DNA from: a virus
DNA: 27,671 nucleotides
Strand: one strand, 5' to 3'
IMG/VR virus record: IMGVR_UViG_3300024505_000666
Coordinates: 1-27,671 of that record
Shown here: positions 20,511 through 27,487 of the stretch, one piece after another
Layout of the letters: the number at the start of each line of letters is the position of its first letter
Position numbering within the stretch: position 1 is the stretch's first letter
Notes under the pieces: model-generated
What the model saw: the letters and a program-made list of their open reading frames with translations, nothing else
Told to the model about the DNA's origin: nothing
Database searches by the model: none
Translations under genes and position numbers: made by a program

Positions 20511-21170
20511 ATGAGCAAAATCAAACTAGAAACACGCAAGCCGTCCGAGCTTGCAGCAAACCCTTGGAACACCAACGTGGTGTCGCCGGAGAACCAGCAG
20601 AAGCTGGAAGAAAGCGTCAAGCGCTTTGGTATGTTCAAGCCAATCGTCGTGCGCGAACTCGACGGTGGCGTCCTGCAAATCATTGGTGGCCAGCACCGCT
20701 GGGAGGCTGCCCAAGCGCTTGGCCACACCGATGTGCCAGTCATCAACCTGGGTCGCATCAGCGACAAAAAGGCCAAAGAAATCAGCCTGGTGGACAACGG
20801 TCGGTACGGTGCCGACGACACCCTGCAGCTGGCGCACCTGCTGGAAGACATCGGGGTTGACGCGAACGAGCTGGCCAGCTTCATGCCGTATTCCGAGTCG
20901 GACTTCGCTTCGATCTTTTCGTCAGTCAATATATCGCTGGACGATCTTGATCTACCCGACGGGGATGAACTTTCCGCAAAAACTCCCAACTCAAAACCTG
21001 TGCAAACGCACCAGATCATGCGTTTCAAGGTTCCTGTCGATGACGTATCAGTCATCACTGACTTGATTGAACGAACGATGAAAGAACAGCGGTATGTGGA
21101 CGAAGATTCACTTTCTAATGCCGGAAACGCATTGGTCTTTCTCCTGTCCAAAGTCGCAGACGAGGAGTGA
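20511..21170 (+). CDS. ParB-N-domain protein 1
   Basis: 219 aa from ATG 20511; a TTG at 20502 is in frame but no ribosome site marks either. The ParB/Srx-type domain covers about residues 8-100: LAANPWNTN, LEESVKRFGMFKPIVVRE, then IIGGQHRWEAAQALG (57-71) and AKEISLVDNGRYG, matching the 'QHRW/GERR' nucleotide-binding box and 'LxDNxR' of phage ParB-like proteins. The rest is an acidic linker (DLDLPDGDE) and a small C-terminal domain. ParB-type domains can bind CTP, act as nucleases or pair with modification enzymes; which applies is unknown. First gene of the long operon. Confidence 0.88.
   Translation: MSKIKLETRKPSELAANPWNTNVVSPENQQKLEESVKRFGMFKPIVVRELDGGVLQIIGGQHRWEAAQALGHTDVPVINLGRISDKKAKEISLVDNGRYGADDTLQLAHLLEDIGVDANELASFMPYSESDFASIFSSVNISLDDLDLPDGDELSAKTPNSKPVQTHQIMRFKVPVDDVSVITDLIERTMKEQRYVDEDSLSNAGNALVFLLSKVADEE
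21051..21062 (+). promoter_or_regulatory. Intragenic GTCATCACTGAC dyad
   Basis: A perfect dyad identical to the one at 1099, inside the first ParB-like gene and about 110 bp before the next start. It is the only perfect copy I found within a coding sequence. Confidence 0.4.
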
Positions 21171-21174
21171 TGAC

Positions 21175-21345
21175 ATGGACAAGTTTCCTGAATGCGAAAG
21201 CTGCATGAACAAGGAACTGGACCCGTTCCAGTGCGACGACTGTGAAGACGCCTGCAACTTCGAGCCGTACGAAGAAGAGGAAGACGCCAGTGTCGAAGAA
21301 ATGAGCATTCAGGAATTTGTGGAATTCTGGAGAAACAGACAATGA
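21175..21345 (+). CDS. Small acidic Cys-rich protein
   Basis: 56 aa, ATG 21175 four bases after the previous stop; the preceding GAGGAG is its ribosome site. Cys at CESCM (about residues 8-11) and CDDCEDAC (about 21-28) could hold one zinc. It is followed by a Glu/Asp run (YEEEEDASVEE) and a helical end. Placed between the two ParB-like genes and overlapping the second by four bases. Confidence 0.75.
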   Translation: MDKFPECESCMNKELDPFQCDDCEDACNFEPYEEEEDASVEEMSIQEFVEFWRNRQ

Positions 21346-22013
21346 CAAAGAACGCGACCGGCACATTGCCTGGCCAGATCACGGTCTGGGCCATCGACAA
21401 GATTCAGCCCTACGAGCTGAACGCCAAGATTCACGACGACAAGCAGGTCGAGCGGATCGCCAAATCCATCAAGGAGTTCGGCTGGAGCCAGCCGATCGTG
21501 GTGGACAAGGGCGGCGTCATCATCGCGGGTCACGGCCGGCGCCTGGCCGCCATCAAGCTCGGTCTGGACAAGGTGCCCGTTTGGGTGCGCGACGATCTGG
21601 ATGCCGAGCAGGTGCGAGCGCTTCGCCTGGCGGACAACCGCGTCGCCATCGGTGACATCGACACCAGCTTGCTGCAGAAGGAGCTCGCCGACTTGGACTT
21701 TGACCTCAAGGGCATCTTTGACGCCAAGGAGCTCGAGTTCCTCGAGGCAGACCTGGGCGAATACAACCCTGACGCATTCGTCGAGGACATCGAGATCGAG
21801 GTCGAGAAGCAGACCAAGGAGTCGGCCAAGACGGTCGAGGAGACGGACGAGCGTGACGTGAAGATCGACAAGGCCCTGGGCTTCAAGACGATCAAGGGCG
21901 CCGATGAGCGCCACGTTGCGCGGTTCATGGCTCAGATCGAGGCCGAGATGGGAGCTGAGGGCGCCGAGGCTTTCGTCAAGTTCGTTCGCGGCGTCCTGGA
22001 GCCTCAGTCATGA
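21342..22013 (+). CDS. ParB-N-domain protein 2
   Basis: 223 aa. VWAIDKIQPYELNAKIHD, IAKSIKEFGWSQPIVVDKGG, VIIAGHGRRLAAIKLG (59-74) and RALRLADNRVAI (92-103) are a textbook phage/methylase-associated ParB domain with the GHGRR box. After about residue 110 there is a second acidic region (DPDAF-like NPDAFVEDIEIEVEKQ) and a helical C-terminus (ERHVARFMAQIEAEMGAEG). This second half is unlike ParB 1, so the pair may be partners and not recent duplicates. ATGA overlaps on both sides. Confidence 0.92.
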   Translation: MTKNATGTLPGQITVWAIDKIQPYELNAKIHDDKQVERIAKSIKEFGWSQPIVVDKGGVIIAGHGRRLAAIKLGLDKVPVWVRDDLDAEQVRALRLADNRVAIGDIDTSLLQKELADLDFDLKGIFDAKELEFLEADLGEYNPDAFVEDIEIEVEKQTKESAKTVEETDERDVKIDKALGFKTIKGADERHVARFMAQIEAEMGAEGAEAFVKFVRGVLEPQS

Positions 22014-22378
22014 GTGACGTATTCAATGGCCTGCCGCGTCGAATCAAGGTCGGGCAGTACACCTTCCGAGTGGTTGTCTCCAACGCGACAGAGCAGACCG
22101 ACCTGGATGGCTGTGACGGCCTCACGGACTTCACCAAGTTCCGCATCTACCTCGATGAGTCGCTGCACCGGCAACGCGCCGTGAACGTGGTCCAGCACGA
22201 GCTGATCCACGCGATCAACTGGGTCTACGGGGTCGATGACGGCGCCGAAGAGGAGCACATCACCACGCAGGTCACGAATGGCCTGGTGGAGCTCTGGATG
22301 AGCAATCCGAAGGTCGTCAACTGGTTCGTCAAGAACTTGCGCGCCATGAAGCGCGAGAACGCGAGGGACGACGAATGA
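22010..22378 (+). CDS. Zincin-like metallopeptidase (HELIH)
   Basis: 122 aa. The HEXXH motif HELIH at residues 63-67 (VVQHELIHAINWVYG), followed by an acidic EEEH (about 80-83) that may supply the third zinc ligand. The N-terminal part is beta-rich (KVGQYTFRVVVSN). It resembles short phage zincins related to the IrrE/SprT-like group. It could be a protease or a structural metal-binding protein. Coupled by ATGA on both sides within the ParB/ABC operon. Confidence 0.88.
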   Translation: MSDVFNGLPRRIKVGQYTFRVVVSNATEQTDLDGCDGLTDFTKFRIYLDESLHRQRAVNVVQHELIHAINWVYGVDDGAEEEHITTQVTNGLVELWMSNPKVVNWFVKNLRAMKRENARDDE

Positions 22379-22503
22379 ACGTGCCCATTCCTGTTCTGGT
22401 GCTGCTGTCGCTGATGGCCATTCCTGGCTTTCTGTTCACGCTGCTGTGGCTCTGGGCGACCGTGAAGCTGGCCATCATCTACTGGAAGGAAGGTGTGTTT
22501 TGA
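22375..22503 (+). CDS. 42-aa membrane peptide
   Basis: Starts on the previous stop (ATGA) and ends one base into the next start (TTTGA). Residues about 5-36 are hydrophobic (VLVLLSLMAIPGFLFTLLW), followed by KLAIIYWKEG. One or two membrane helices. Too short to assign; position directly before the ABC ATPase suggests it may anchor or partner it. Confidence 0.7.
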   Translation: MNVPIPVLVLLSLMAIPGFLFTLLWLWATVKLAIIYWKEGVF

Positions 22504-23162
22504 CCACCTACACCCTCGACAAGAAATTCCACTCGCATGTGGATCGCACCGATCGGGTGCTGGAGATTGCCGAAGCGTTCGGCCTGGGCCTGGACGACAA
22601 GACCTTCGTGGTCTTCGACAACCAGCCCATCGACGTGGAGCAGGGCGATGTCGTCTACATCACCGGCCAGTCGGGTTCCGGCAAGTCGCTCGCGCTGCGC
22701 GAGCTGAAGGCTCAGATGACGGCCAGCGGTCTGCAGGTCGCCGACGTAGACGAAGTGCCGCTCGACTCGAGCAAGCCGCTGATCGACCAGATTGGCGCCA
22801 CGACGGCCGAGGCGCTGACCTACCTCTCGATCGCCGGCCTGAACGACGCCTATCTGTTCGTTCGCAAGCCGCAGGAGCTCTCCGACGGCCAGCGGTATCG
22901 CTTTCGCCTGGCCAAGATCATCGAATCGGGCGCCAAAGTCTGGATTGCCGATGAGTTCCTGGCGGTGCTGGACCGCACGACCGCCAAAGTAATCGCCTTC
23001 AACCTTCAGAAAGTCGCCCGCAAGGTCGGCGCCACGCTGATGGTGGCCACAACCCATACGGACATGGTCGATGACCTGGCGCCGAACCTCTACATCGAAA
23101 AACGCTACCGGGAAAAGATCGAAATCGTTCGGACCCCGCAAGGCTACAAGGACAACGAATGA
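22500..23162 (+). CDS. Soluble ABC-family ATPase (COG2401-like)
   Basis: 220 aa from a TTG start at 22500, 7 bases after GGAAGG; upstream GTG codons lie in the neighbour and lack a site. Walker A GQSGSGKS (56-63), signature LSDGQ (127-131), Walker B VWIADE (147-152), D-loop LAVLDR and H-loop His186 are all intact, so it should dimerise and hydrolyse ATP. There is no membrane domain. DEFLAVLDRTTAKVIAFNLQ resembles the ABC half of fused ABC-acetyltransferase proteins. Its acyltransferase partner appears to be encoded 580 bp downstream. Confidence 0.92.
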   Translation: MTTYTLDKKFHSHVDRTDRVLEIAEAFGLGLDDKTFVVFDNQPIDVEQGDVVYITGQSGSGKSLALRELKAQMTASGLQVADVDEVPLDSSKPLIDQIGATTAEALTYLSIAGLNDAYLFVRKPQELSDGQRYRFRLAKIIESGAKVWIADEFLAVLDRTTAKVIAFNLQKVARKVGATLMVATTHTDMVDDLAPNLYIEKRYREKIEIVRTPQGYKDNE

Positions 23163-23476
23163 CCGATCAAGAAACCTTCGAACAAGTGATGCTGCGCTCC
23201 TGGAGTGAGGAAGCAGGAGGCGTCTCGTTCGCGCTTTTCTCTTCTCCCAACTGTGCGCCGTGCGGTCGCGTGAAGGCCGCCCTCGAGCGCCTGGAGAACG
23301 CCGGCGTGCTGCGCCATGAGGTGAGCTACATCAACGTGTACCACGCTGCTGCGGCCGCCATGAAGACCAACGTGCGCTCGGTGCCCGTACTGGTTCGCTT
23401 TGAGCAGGGCCGCGAGACAGGGCGCCTCACGGGCGATCAGAACGAGCCCAAGCTGCTGGATTTCATCAATGCCTGA
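23159..23476 (+). CDS. Thioredoxin-like protein (CAPC)
   Basis: 105 aa. FALFSSPNCAPCGRVKAALERL (about residues 24-45) with the redox pair C32-A-P-C35, then EVSYINVYHAAAAAMKTNVRSVPVLVRF with cis-Pro76. A thioredoxin/glutaredoxin fold, slightly compact, cytoplasmic (no signal peptide). Possible roles are donating electrons to a phage ribonucleotide reductase or to an enzyme of this operon. ATGA coupling to the ABC ATPase. Confidence 0.9.
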   Translation: MTDQETFEQVMLRSWSEEAGGVSFALFSSPNCAPCGRVKAALERLENAGVLRHEVSYINVYHAAAAAMKTNVRSVPVLVRFEQGRETGRLTGDQNEPKLLDFINA

Positions 23477-23744
23477 CATGAGCCTGACCGACGCGGCAAT
23501 CATCTTCCTGGGCGCCTACACGGTGGTGTTCCTGCTCGGGCTGCAGTCGCGCAACGTGGTCGCGGGTCGCTACGTGGCGGCCATGCTGACCTCGGCCGGC
23601 ATTTCACTGTCGCAGTTCATCTTCGTGAAGTACGCCGCCAGCGGATCGCTTGCGGTTCTGACTATCTCCACGATGGGCGGCTGCCTGGGCATCGCCAGCG
23701 CGATCTGGTTCTACAAGAACGTCATGGACAGGAAGCGCCGATGA
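23469..23744 (+). CDS. Small multi-pass membrane protein
   Basis: 91 aa from ATG 23469, or 88 aa from ATG 23478; neither has a good ribosome site, so the start is uncertain. Three hydrophobic segments: about 9-24 (AIIFLGAYTVVFLLGL), 34-55 (AMLTSAGISLSQFIFV) and 61-80 (LTISTMGGCLGIASAIWF), with a basic end (MDRKRR). Overlaps neighbours by 8 and 4 bp. I recall similar short proteins beside phage ABC/GNAT genes, but cannot verify this. Confidence 0.82.
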   Translation: MPDMSLTDAAIIFLGAYTVVFLLGLQSRNVVAGRYVAAMLTSAGISLSQFIFVKYAASGSLAVLTISTMGGCLGIASAIWFYKNVMDRKRR

Positions 23745-24658
23745 TCGACAACCAAGACATCCTGATCGAGCGCCGGCAGGTGCCCAAGAACCACATGCTG
23801 TCGCTGCTGCCCAACATCTACGTGGAGCGCGGCGACATCGACGACTGGAACCTGCTGCACGAGCTGCACTACAAGGCAGAAAGCCTGGGCATCGGACCGC
23901 GCATCTACCGCTGCGTGCTGGAAGAGGGCGGCCGGCGCCAAGTGATCGGCGTGGGCGTTATGACGGTGCCAAAGATGCTTCTAAGCGGCCGAAACGAGGT
24001 TTTTCGGCACTTGAAGCCCAATACGGGCGGCATGGACAGCCGTCTAATCAACCGCACTCGAGCCTATTGGATCAATGACCACGCCTGCACGAACAGCCGG
24101 CTGGTGCTGGACACGATGTACCGTGGCGCCGGCATCGCCTACCGCATGCAGAACATCATGATGCGAATGACTGGCTGCCAGGTGGTCGAGTTCCAGTCGT
24201 CGATGTCCAAGTTCAACCCGTTTGCCGCCAAAGCCGGTATCCGATTCACCAAGCCACGCCGTAGTGCCAACTACGAGAAGGGTGTCAAGTTCTTCCGGCG
24301 CTGGTTCGACTCCAATCCATCTGACTTCATGGGTGTGATGGCCGAACTCAACGCCATGCCGGCTGCCGTGCGTGCCAAGTGCGAGCGGGAGATGCGGGAC
24401 TTCTACTACGCCTGCTCGGCCCTGGAGAAGACGGGCAACGCCCGCTTCCGTGGTGAAGACCGCCGCGAGACGATGGAGGTCGGCTACCTGCTCAAGAGCC
24501 TGCAGCAGCTGGTTCTGGCCAGCCCGCTGTACGGGGTCTACATCAACCCCGACGCCAGTCCCGAGAAGGGCAAGAGCACGCTGCCGGCCCGCGTTCCGGT
24601 CATCGCTTTCGACAACCAACCCACCGACCAGCCTTTGGACTTGTCCAGGCTGCCCTGA
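23741..24658 (+). CDS. GNAT-like acyltransferase (acetyltransferase half of a COG2401-like pair)
   Basis: 305 aa. LLHELHYKAESLGIGPRIYRC (about 38-58), a strand VIGVGVMTVP, then SRLVLDTMYRGAGIAYRMQN (119-138), where RGAGIA (128-133) stands for the acyl-CoA-binding R/Q-x-x-G-x-G/A loop. VVEFQSSMSKFNPFAAKAGI (148-167) completes the GNAT pattern. The 'KFNPF..KAG' element is what I associate with the transferase part of fused ABC-GNAT proteins and with Mom-type DNA-modifying acyltransferases. About 130 further residues form a helical C-terminal domain of unknown role. The substrate could be DNA, RNA or protein. Confidence 0.8.
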   Translation: MIDNQDILIERRQVPKNHMLSLLPNIYVERGDIDDWNLLHELHYKAESLGIGPRIYRCVLEEGGRRQVIGVGVMTVPKMLLSGRNEVFRHLKPNTGGMDSRLINRTRAYWINDHACTNSRLVLDTMYRGAGIAYRMQNIMMRMTGCQVVEFQSSMSKFNPFAAKAGIRFTKPRRSANYEKGVKFFRRWFDSNPSDFMGVMAELNAMPAAVRAKCEREMRDFYYACSALEKTGNARFRGEDRRETMEVGYLLKSLQQLVLASPLYGVYINPDASPEKGKSTLPARVPVIAFDNQPTDQPLDLSRLP

Positions 24659-24661
24659 ACC

Positions 24662-24988
24662 ATGCATCTGACAGCCAAACAAATCGAACTCCTGAGCGTC
24701 ATCGGCAAGCGCAACGAAGACGGCGGCGCCACCGATCTCGACCAGATTCTCGAGCGGCTCTCGTACAAGCCGACCAAGCAATCCCTGCAGTTTTCGATCC
24801 GCGCCCTCATCGCCCATGGTCTGATCCAAAAGGACGCGCCTGAGAAGCGTAGGGGCCGCACCAGAACTCTCATTTCCCTCACCAAGCAGGGCCAAACGAT
24901 GATGGGTTCCGCAAAGCCCTCTCCGGCGTTTGTCGAGACCGAAGCCGACGATCTGCTGAGTGACATTGCTGAAATCCTCGAACCCTGA
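24662..24988 (+). CDS. Winged-helix-like DNA-binding protein
   Basis: 108 aa, ATG three bases after the previous stop. LTAKQIELLSVIGKRN, LDQILERLSYKPTKQSLQFSIRALIAHGLIQKD and RTRTLISLTKQGQTMM give the helix - recognition helix - wing order of MarR/PadR-like regulators. C-terminal acidic helix. A candidate regulator of this operon or of the late genes that follow. Confidence 0.78.
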   Translation: MHLTAKQIELLSVIGKRNEDGGATDLDQILERLSYKPTKQSLQFSIRALIAHGLIQKDAPEKRRGRTRTLISLTKQGQTMMGSAKPSPAFVETEADDLLSDIAEILEP

Positions 24989-25042
24989 CCCTGCGGGAAA
25001 CTGCGGGAATTTCCCTTTCCCTTCTATATATATAAGTAATAG

Positions 25043-25456
25043 ATGACTGAAGAAATGAAAGTAGATGAAGCGGCTGCGGGATTTCCCACCCCACGGGAAG
25101 TCGAAGAGCTGGCCCTCACAGTGGATGCTCAGATCATGAAGCTGCTCGGGCTTCGGTTCGAGATTCAGGACGACATCATCAAGGTCTGGGCTCCGGAGGT
25201 GGAAACGCCCGACGAGACCAACTGGATGTTCGGTGAGCGGTTCTCCTGCAACCTGGCCGAATCCATGAACGTGCTTGACGGGCTCAAGGTCGAGGTCGAG
25301 TTCTTCGAGGAAGACGGCTGGCATTGGGCTCGTGTGGTGTTCGGTGAAGAAGGCGAGCTCGAGACGGCCGAAGCGCCAAGCAAGGAGTTGGCCGGCGCAT
25401 TCGCGTGCTGTGCGGCATTGTTTGGCCGATCCGGAGGTAAGTCATGTGTGACTTGA
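25043..25456 (+). CDS. Unknown acidic phage protein
   Basis: 137 aa from ATG 25043; ATG 25058 is also possible because no clear ribosome site precedes either. An AT run (TATATATATAAG) lies just upstream. Residues about 30-110 alternate strands and acidic loops (FEIQDDIIKVWAPEVETP, LKVEVEFFEEDGWHWARVVF). Ends AACCAALFGRSGGKSCVT-like with three Cys. The stop codon overlaps the -35 box of the terminase promoter. Confidence 0.78.
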   Translation: MTEEMKVDEAAAGFPTPREVEELALTVDAQIMKLLGLRFEIQDDIIKVWAPEVETPDETNWMFGERFSCNLAESMNVLDGLKVEVEFFEEDGWHWARVVFGEEGELETAEAPSKELAGAFACCAALFGRSGGKSCVT

Positions 25457-25481
25457 CAATGTGTAGCAAAAATGATACAGT
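25453..25481 (+). promoter_or_regulatory. Strong sigma70-like promoter before the terminase genes
   Basis: Consensus TTGACA (25453-25458), 17-bp spacer, TACAGT (25476-25481). The best -35 in the window. Start site expected near 25488. Confidence 0.85.
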
Positions 25482-25536
25482 CGCCCAGAATTCAAGGCTA
25501 TCTCCTCTGGGCGTCTTCTCCACGCCCATTTTTTTT
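25482..25536 (+). terminator. Leader terminator and competing inverted repeat
   Basis: TGGGCGT (25508-25514) pairs with ACGCCCA (25522-25528), followed by eight T (25529-25536). An 8-bp repeat CGCCCAGA (25482-25489) / TCTGGGCG (25506-25513) uses the same GGGCG bases. The terminator lies only about 40 nt after the predicted start site. Confidence 0.8.
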
Positions 25537-25553
25537 GACCGAAAGAACGAGAA

Positions 25554-26201
25554 GTGACTGAGAAGGCAGAAAAACGCGGGATCAAGCCTGGAACCAAGAC
25601 GAAGGGCAAGCTCTCGGACAAGGCATGGGCCGAAGCCACGACCCTGTGGAAGCAGGGCGTGGTCACGCTCGAGGAACTGGCGGCCAAGTACGACCGTCAT
25701 CCCCAGTCCTTCGCCCAGTATTTCCGCCGGCGCGGCATCAAGAAGGGCCAGGACAAGGAAAAGATCGCCAAGAAGGTTGAGGCGGCCGTCGAGAAGCAGG
25801 AGCTCAACGACGCGCAGATCATCGCCGCTCGCATTCGCGAGACCAAGGAAGATCACTACAAGATGGCCAGCGGTCTGGCCAAGCTCACCTGGGCCGAGAT
25901 TCTCAAGGCCAAGCAGGACGGCGTACCCGTCGGAACCGCAATCAACAACCTCAAGGCGCTGGAGAGCGCCATGAACGTGCTCAAGAAGGCCCGCGAGGAG
26001 CGCTACAGCGTTCTCGGCCTGGATCGTCCGGACGCTATCGACGAGAACGACGTGCCGGAACTGGTGATCTCGGAGCTCACGGCCGATCAGATCGCCGCGT
26101 TGCGCGAGCGTTCGTTCCGCGAGATGGATCAGCTCGAGATCAACGGCGACATCGAGGATGTTCCGCCGGACGAGCCGGATGACGTGGTCGAGGAGTCCTG
26201 A
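25554..26201 (+). CDS. terS: Small terminase subunit-like protein
   Basis: 215 aa from GTG 25554 after GAAAGAACGAGAA. Residues about 20-62 form an HTH (KAWAEATTLWKQGVVTLEELAAKYDRHPQSFAQYFRRRGI), the DNA-recognition part of small terminases. It is followed by a Lys/Glu coiled-coil region (KIAKKVEAAVEKQELND), a helical oligomerisation region and an acidic end (PPDEPDDVVEES). Small terminases bind the packaging site and stimulate the large subunit. Position directly before the large terminase, with one-base overlap, supports the call; sequence alone is less certain. Confidence 0.85.
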   Translation: MTEKAEKRGIKPGTKTKGKLSDKAWAEATTLWKQGVVTLEELAAKYDRHPQSFAQYFRRRGIKKGQDKEKIAKKVEAAVEKQELNDAQIIAARIRETKEDHYKMASGLAKLTWAEILKAKQDGVPVGTAINNLKALESAMNVLKKAREERYSVLGLDRPDAIDENDVPELVISELTADQIAALRERSFREMDQLEINGDIEDVPPDEPDDVVEES

Positions 26202-27445
26202 TGGCATCAAAGGTCGGGCTCTCGCTACACCCCAAGCAGATGGAGGTCTACCGCAGCCAGGCGCGGTATCGCGTGGTCGTGGCCGGCCGACGCTGGGGTA
26301 AGACAGCCCTGTCTCGGGTGCTCATCATCAAGAAGGCCCAGAAAAAGAAGCAAAAAATCTGGTACGTGGCCCCCACGTACAAGATGGCCAAGCAGATCAT
26401 GTGGGTTGACCTGATGGACGCGATTCCTCGCAAATGGATTCGCAAGGTCAACGAAACCAGCCTGACGATCACGCTCATCAACGGCACCCGCATCGAGCTC
26501 AAAGGCGCAGACAAGCCCGACTCGCTGCGAGGCGTCGGTATTCACTTCCTCGTGCTGGACGAGTTTCAGGACATGGCCGAAGAGGTCTGGACGCTGGTGC
26601 TGCGCCCGACGTTGGCTGACACGGGCGGTCACGCGATCTTCATCGGCACCCCCAAGGCCTACAACTACCTCTACGAGCTGTACAAGAAGGGCCAGAACTC
26701 GGCGCTCAAAGCCGCCGGCGAGTGGGAATCCTGGCAGTTTCCGACCATCACGTCCCCCTTCATTCCGCTCGATGAGATCGAGGCGGCCAAGAAGGACATG
26801 GACGAAAAGAGCTTCCGCCAGGAGTTCGAGGCGTCTTTCGAGACCATGTCCGGCCGGGTGTACTACCCGTTCGACCGTCACACTCACGTTCAGCAGCTGG
26901 AGTTCAACCCGAAGCTGCCGATCTGGGTCGGTATGGACTTCAACATCGACCCGATGTCCACGGTGATCTACCAGCCTCAGCCCAATGGCGAGCTGTGGGC
27001 CATCGACGAGATCGTGCTGTTCGGCTCCAACACCGAGGAGGTCTGCGAGGAGCTGGAGAAGCGCTACTGGCGCAACCAGGCGCAGATCGTCATGTACCCC
27101 GACCCTGCCGGCGGCCAGCGCCAGCACGCTCGAGGCGAGACCGACATGGACATCCTGCGCGAGAAGGGATTCAAGCGCATCAAATACCGTCGCAAGCACC
27201 CGCTTGTGGCAGACCGCGTCAACGCGGTCAACCGGATGCTCAAGGACGCCAACGGAAACGTGCGGCTGCGTATCGACCCGAAGTGCAAGCACTTCATCAA
27301 CGCCCTGGAGCAGACGATTTACAAAAAAGGCACCCGAGAAGTGGATAAATCCATGGGTATCGAGCACTCGGCCGACGCCGGCGGTTACTGCATCGAGCTG
27401 GAATTCCCGGTACGCAAGGTCGAGATTGGCGGCTTGTCAATCTGA
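26201..27445 (+). CDS. terL: Terminase large subunit (packaging ATPase and nuclease)
   Basis: 414 aa. ATPase: Walker A AGRRWGKT (28-35), Walker B FLVLDE (116-121) followed by FQD, coupling motif GTP (149-151). RNase H-like nuclease: GMDFN with D246, YPDPAG with D301, HSADAGGY with D392. It cuts concatemers and drives DNA into the prohead at the portal vertex. Length matches short T4-unlike terminases such as those of lambdoid or P22-like size classes. No intein or intron visible. Confidence 0.97.
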   Translation: MASKVGLSLHPKQMEVYRSQARYRVVVAGRRWGKTALSRVLIIKKAQKKKQKIWYVAPTYKMAKQIMWVDLMDAIPRKWIRKVNETSLTITLINGTRIELKGADKPDSLRGVGIHFLVLDEFQDMAEEVWTLVLRPTLADTGGHAIFIGTPKAYNYLYELYKKGQNSALKAAGEWESWQFPTITSPFIPLDEIEAAKKDMDEKSFRQEFEASFETMSGRVYYPFDRHTHVQQLEFNPKLPIWVGMDFNIDPMSTVIYQPQPNGELWAIDEIVLFGSNTEEVCEELEKRYWRNQAQIVMYPDPAGGQRQHARGETDMDILREKGFKRIKYRRKHPLVADRVNAVNRMLKDANGNVRLRIDPKCKHFINALEQTIYKKGTREVDKSMGIEHSADAGGYCIELEFPVRKVEIGGLSI

Positions 27446-27456
27446 GGATTGACTAA

Positions 27457-27475
27457 GTCACAACTGACGTATAAG
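27457..27475 (+). promoter_or_regulatory. Operator dyad and TATAAG before the portal-like gene
   Basis: TTGACT (27449-27454) is followed by GTCACAACTGAC (27457-27468) and TATAAG (27470-27475). The dyad would sit in the spacer of a promoter with a short 15-bp spacing. Confidence 0.5.
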
Positions 27476-27487
27476 ATAGGAAAAATC

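Noticed and set aside
22500-23162. ABC transporter importer or exporter
   Set aside because: No permease or membrane domain of suitable size is encoded nearby; the two small membrane proteins are too short.
24044-25324. Minus-strand open frame (426 aa)
   Set aside because: It crosses several plus-strand genes and their boundaries, lacks a ribosome site and has no recognisable domain.
26225-27367. Long minus-strand open frame (380 aa) opposite terL
   Set aside because: It is antisense to a fully motif-bearing terminase; its Leu/Val/Asp/His-rich composition is what reverse reading of GC-rich codons gives.
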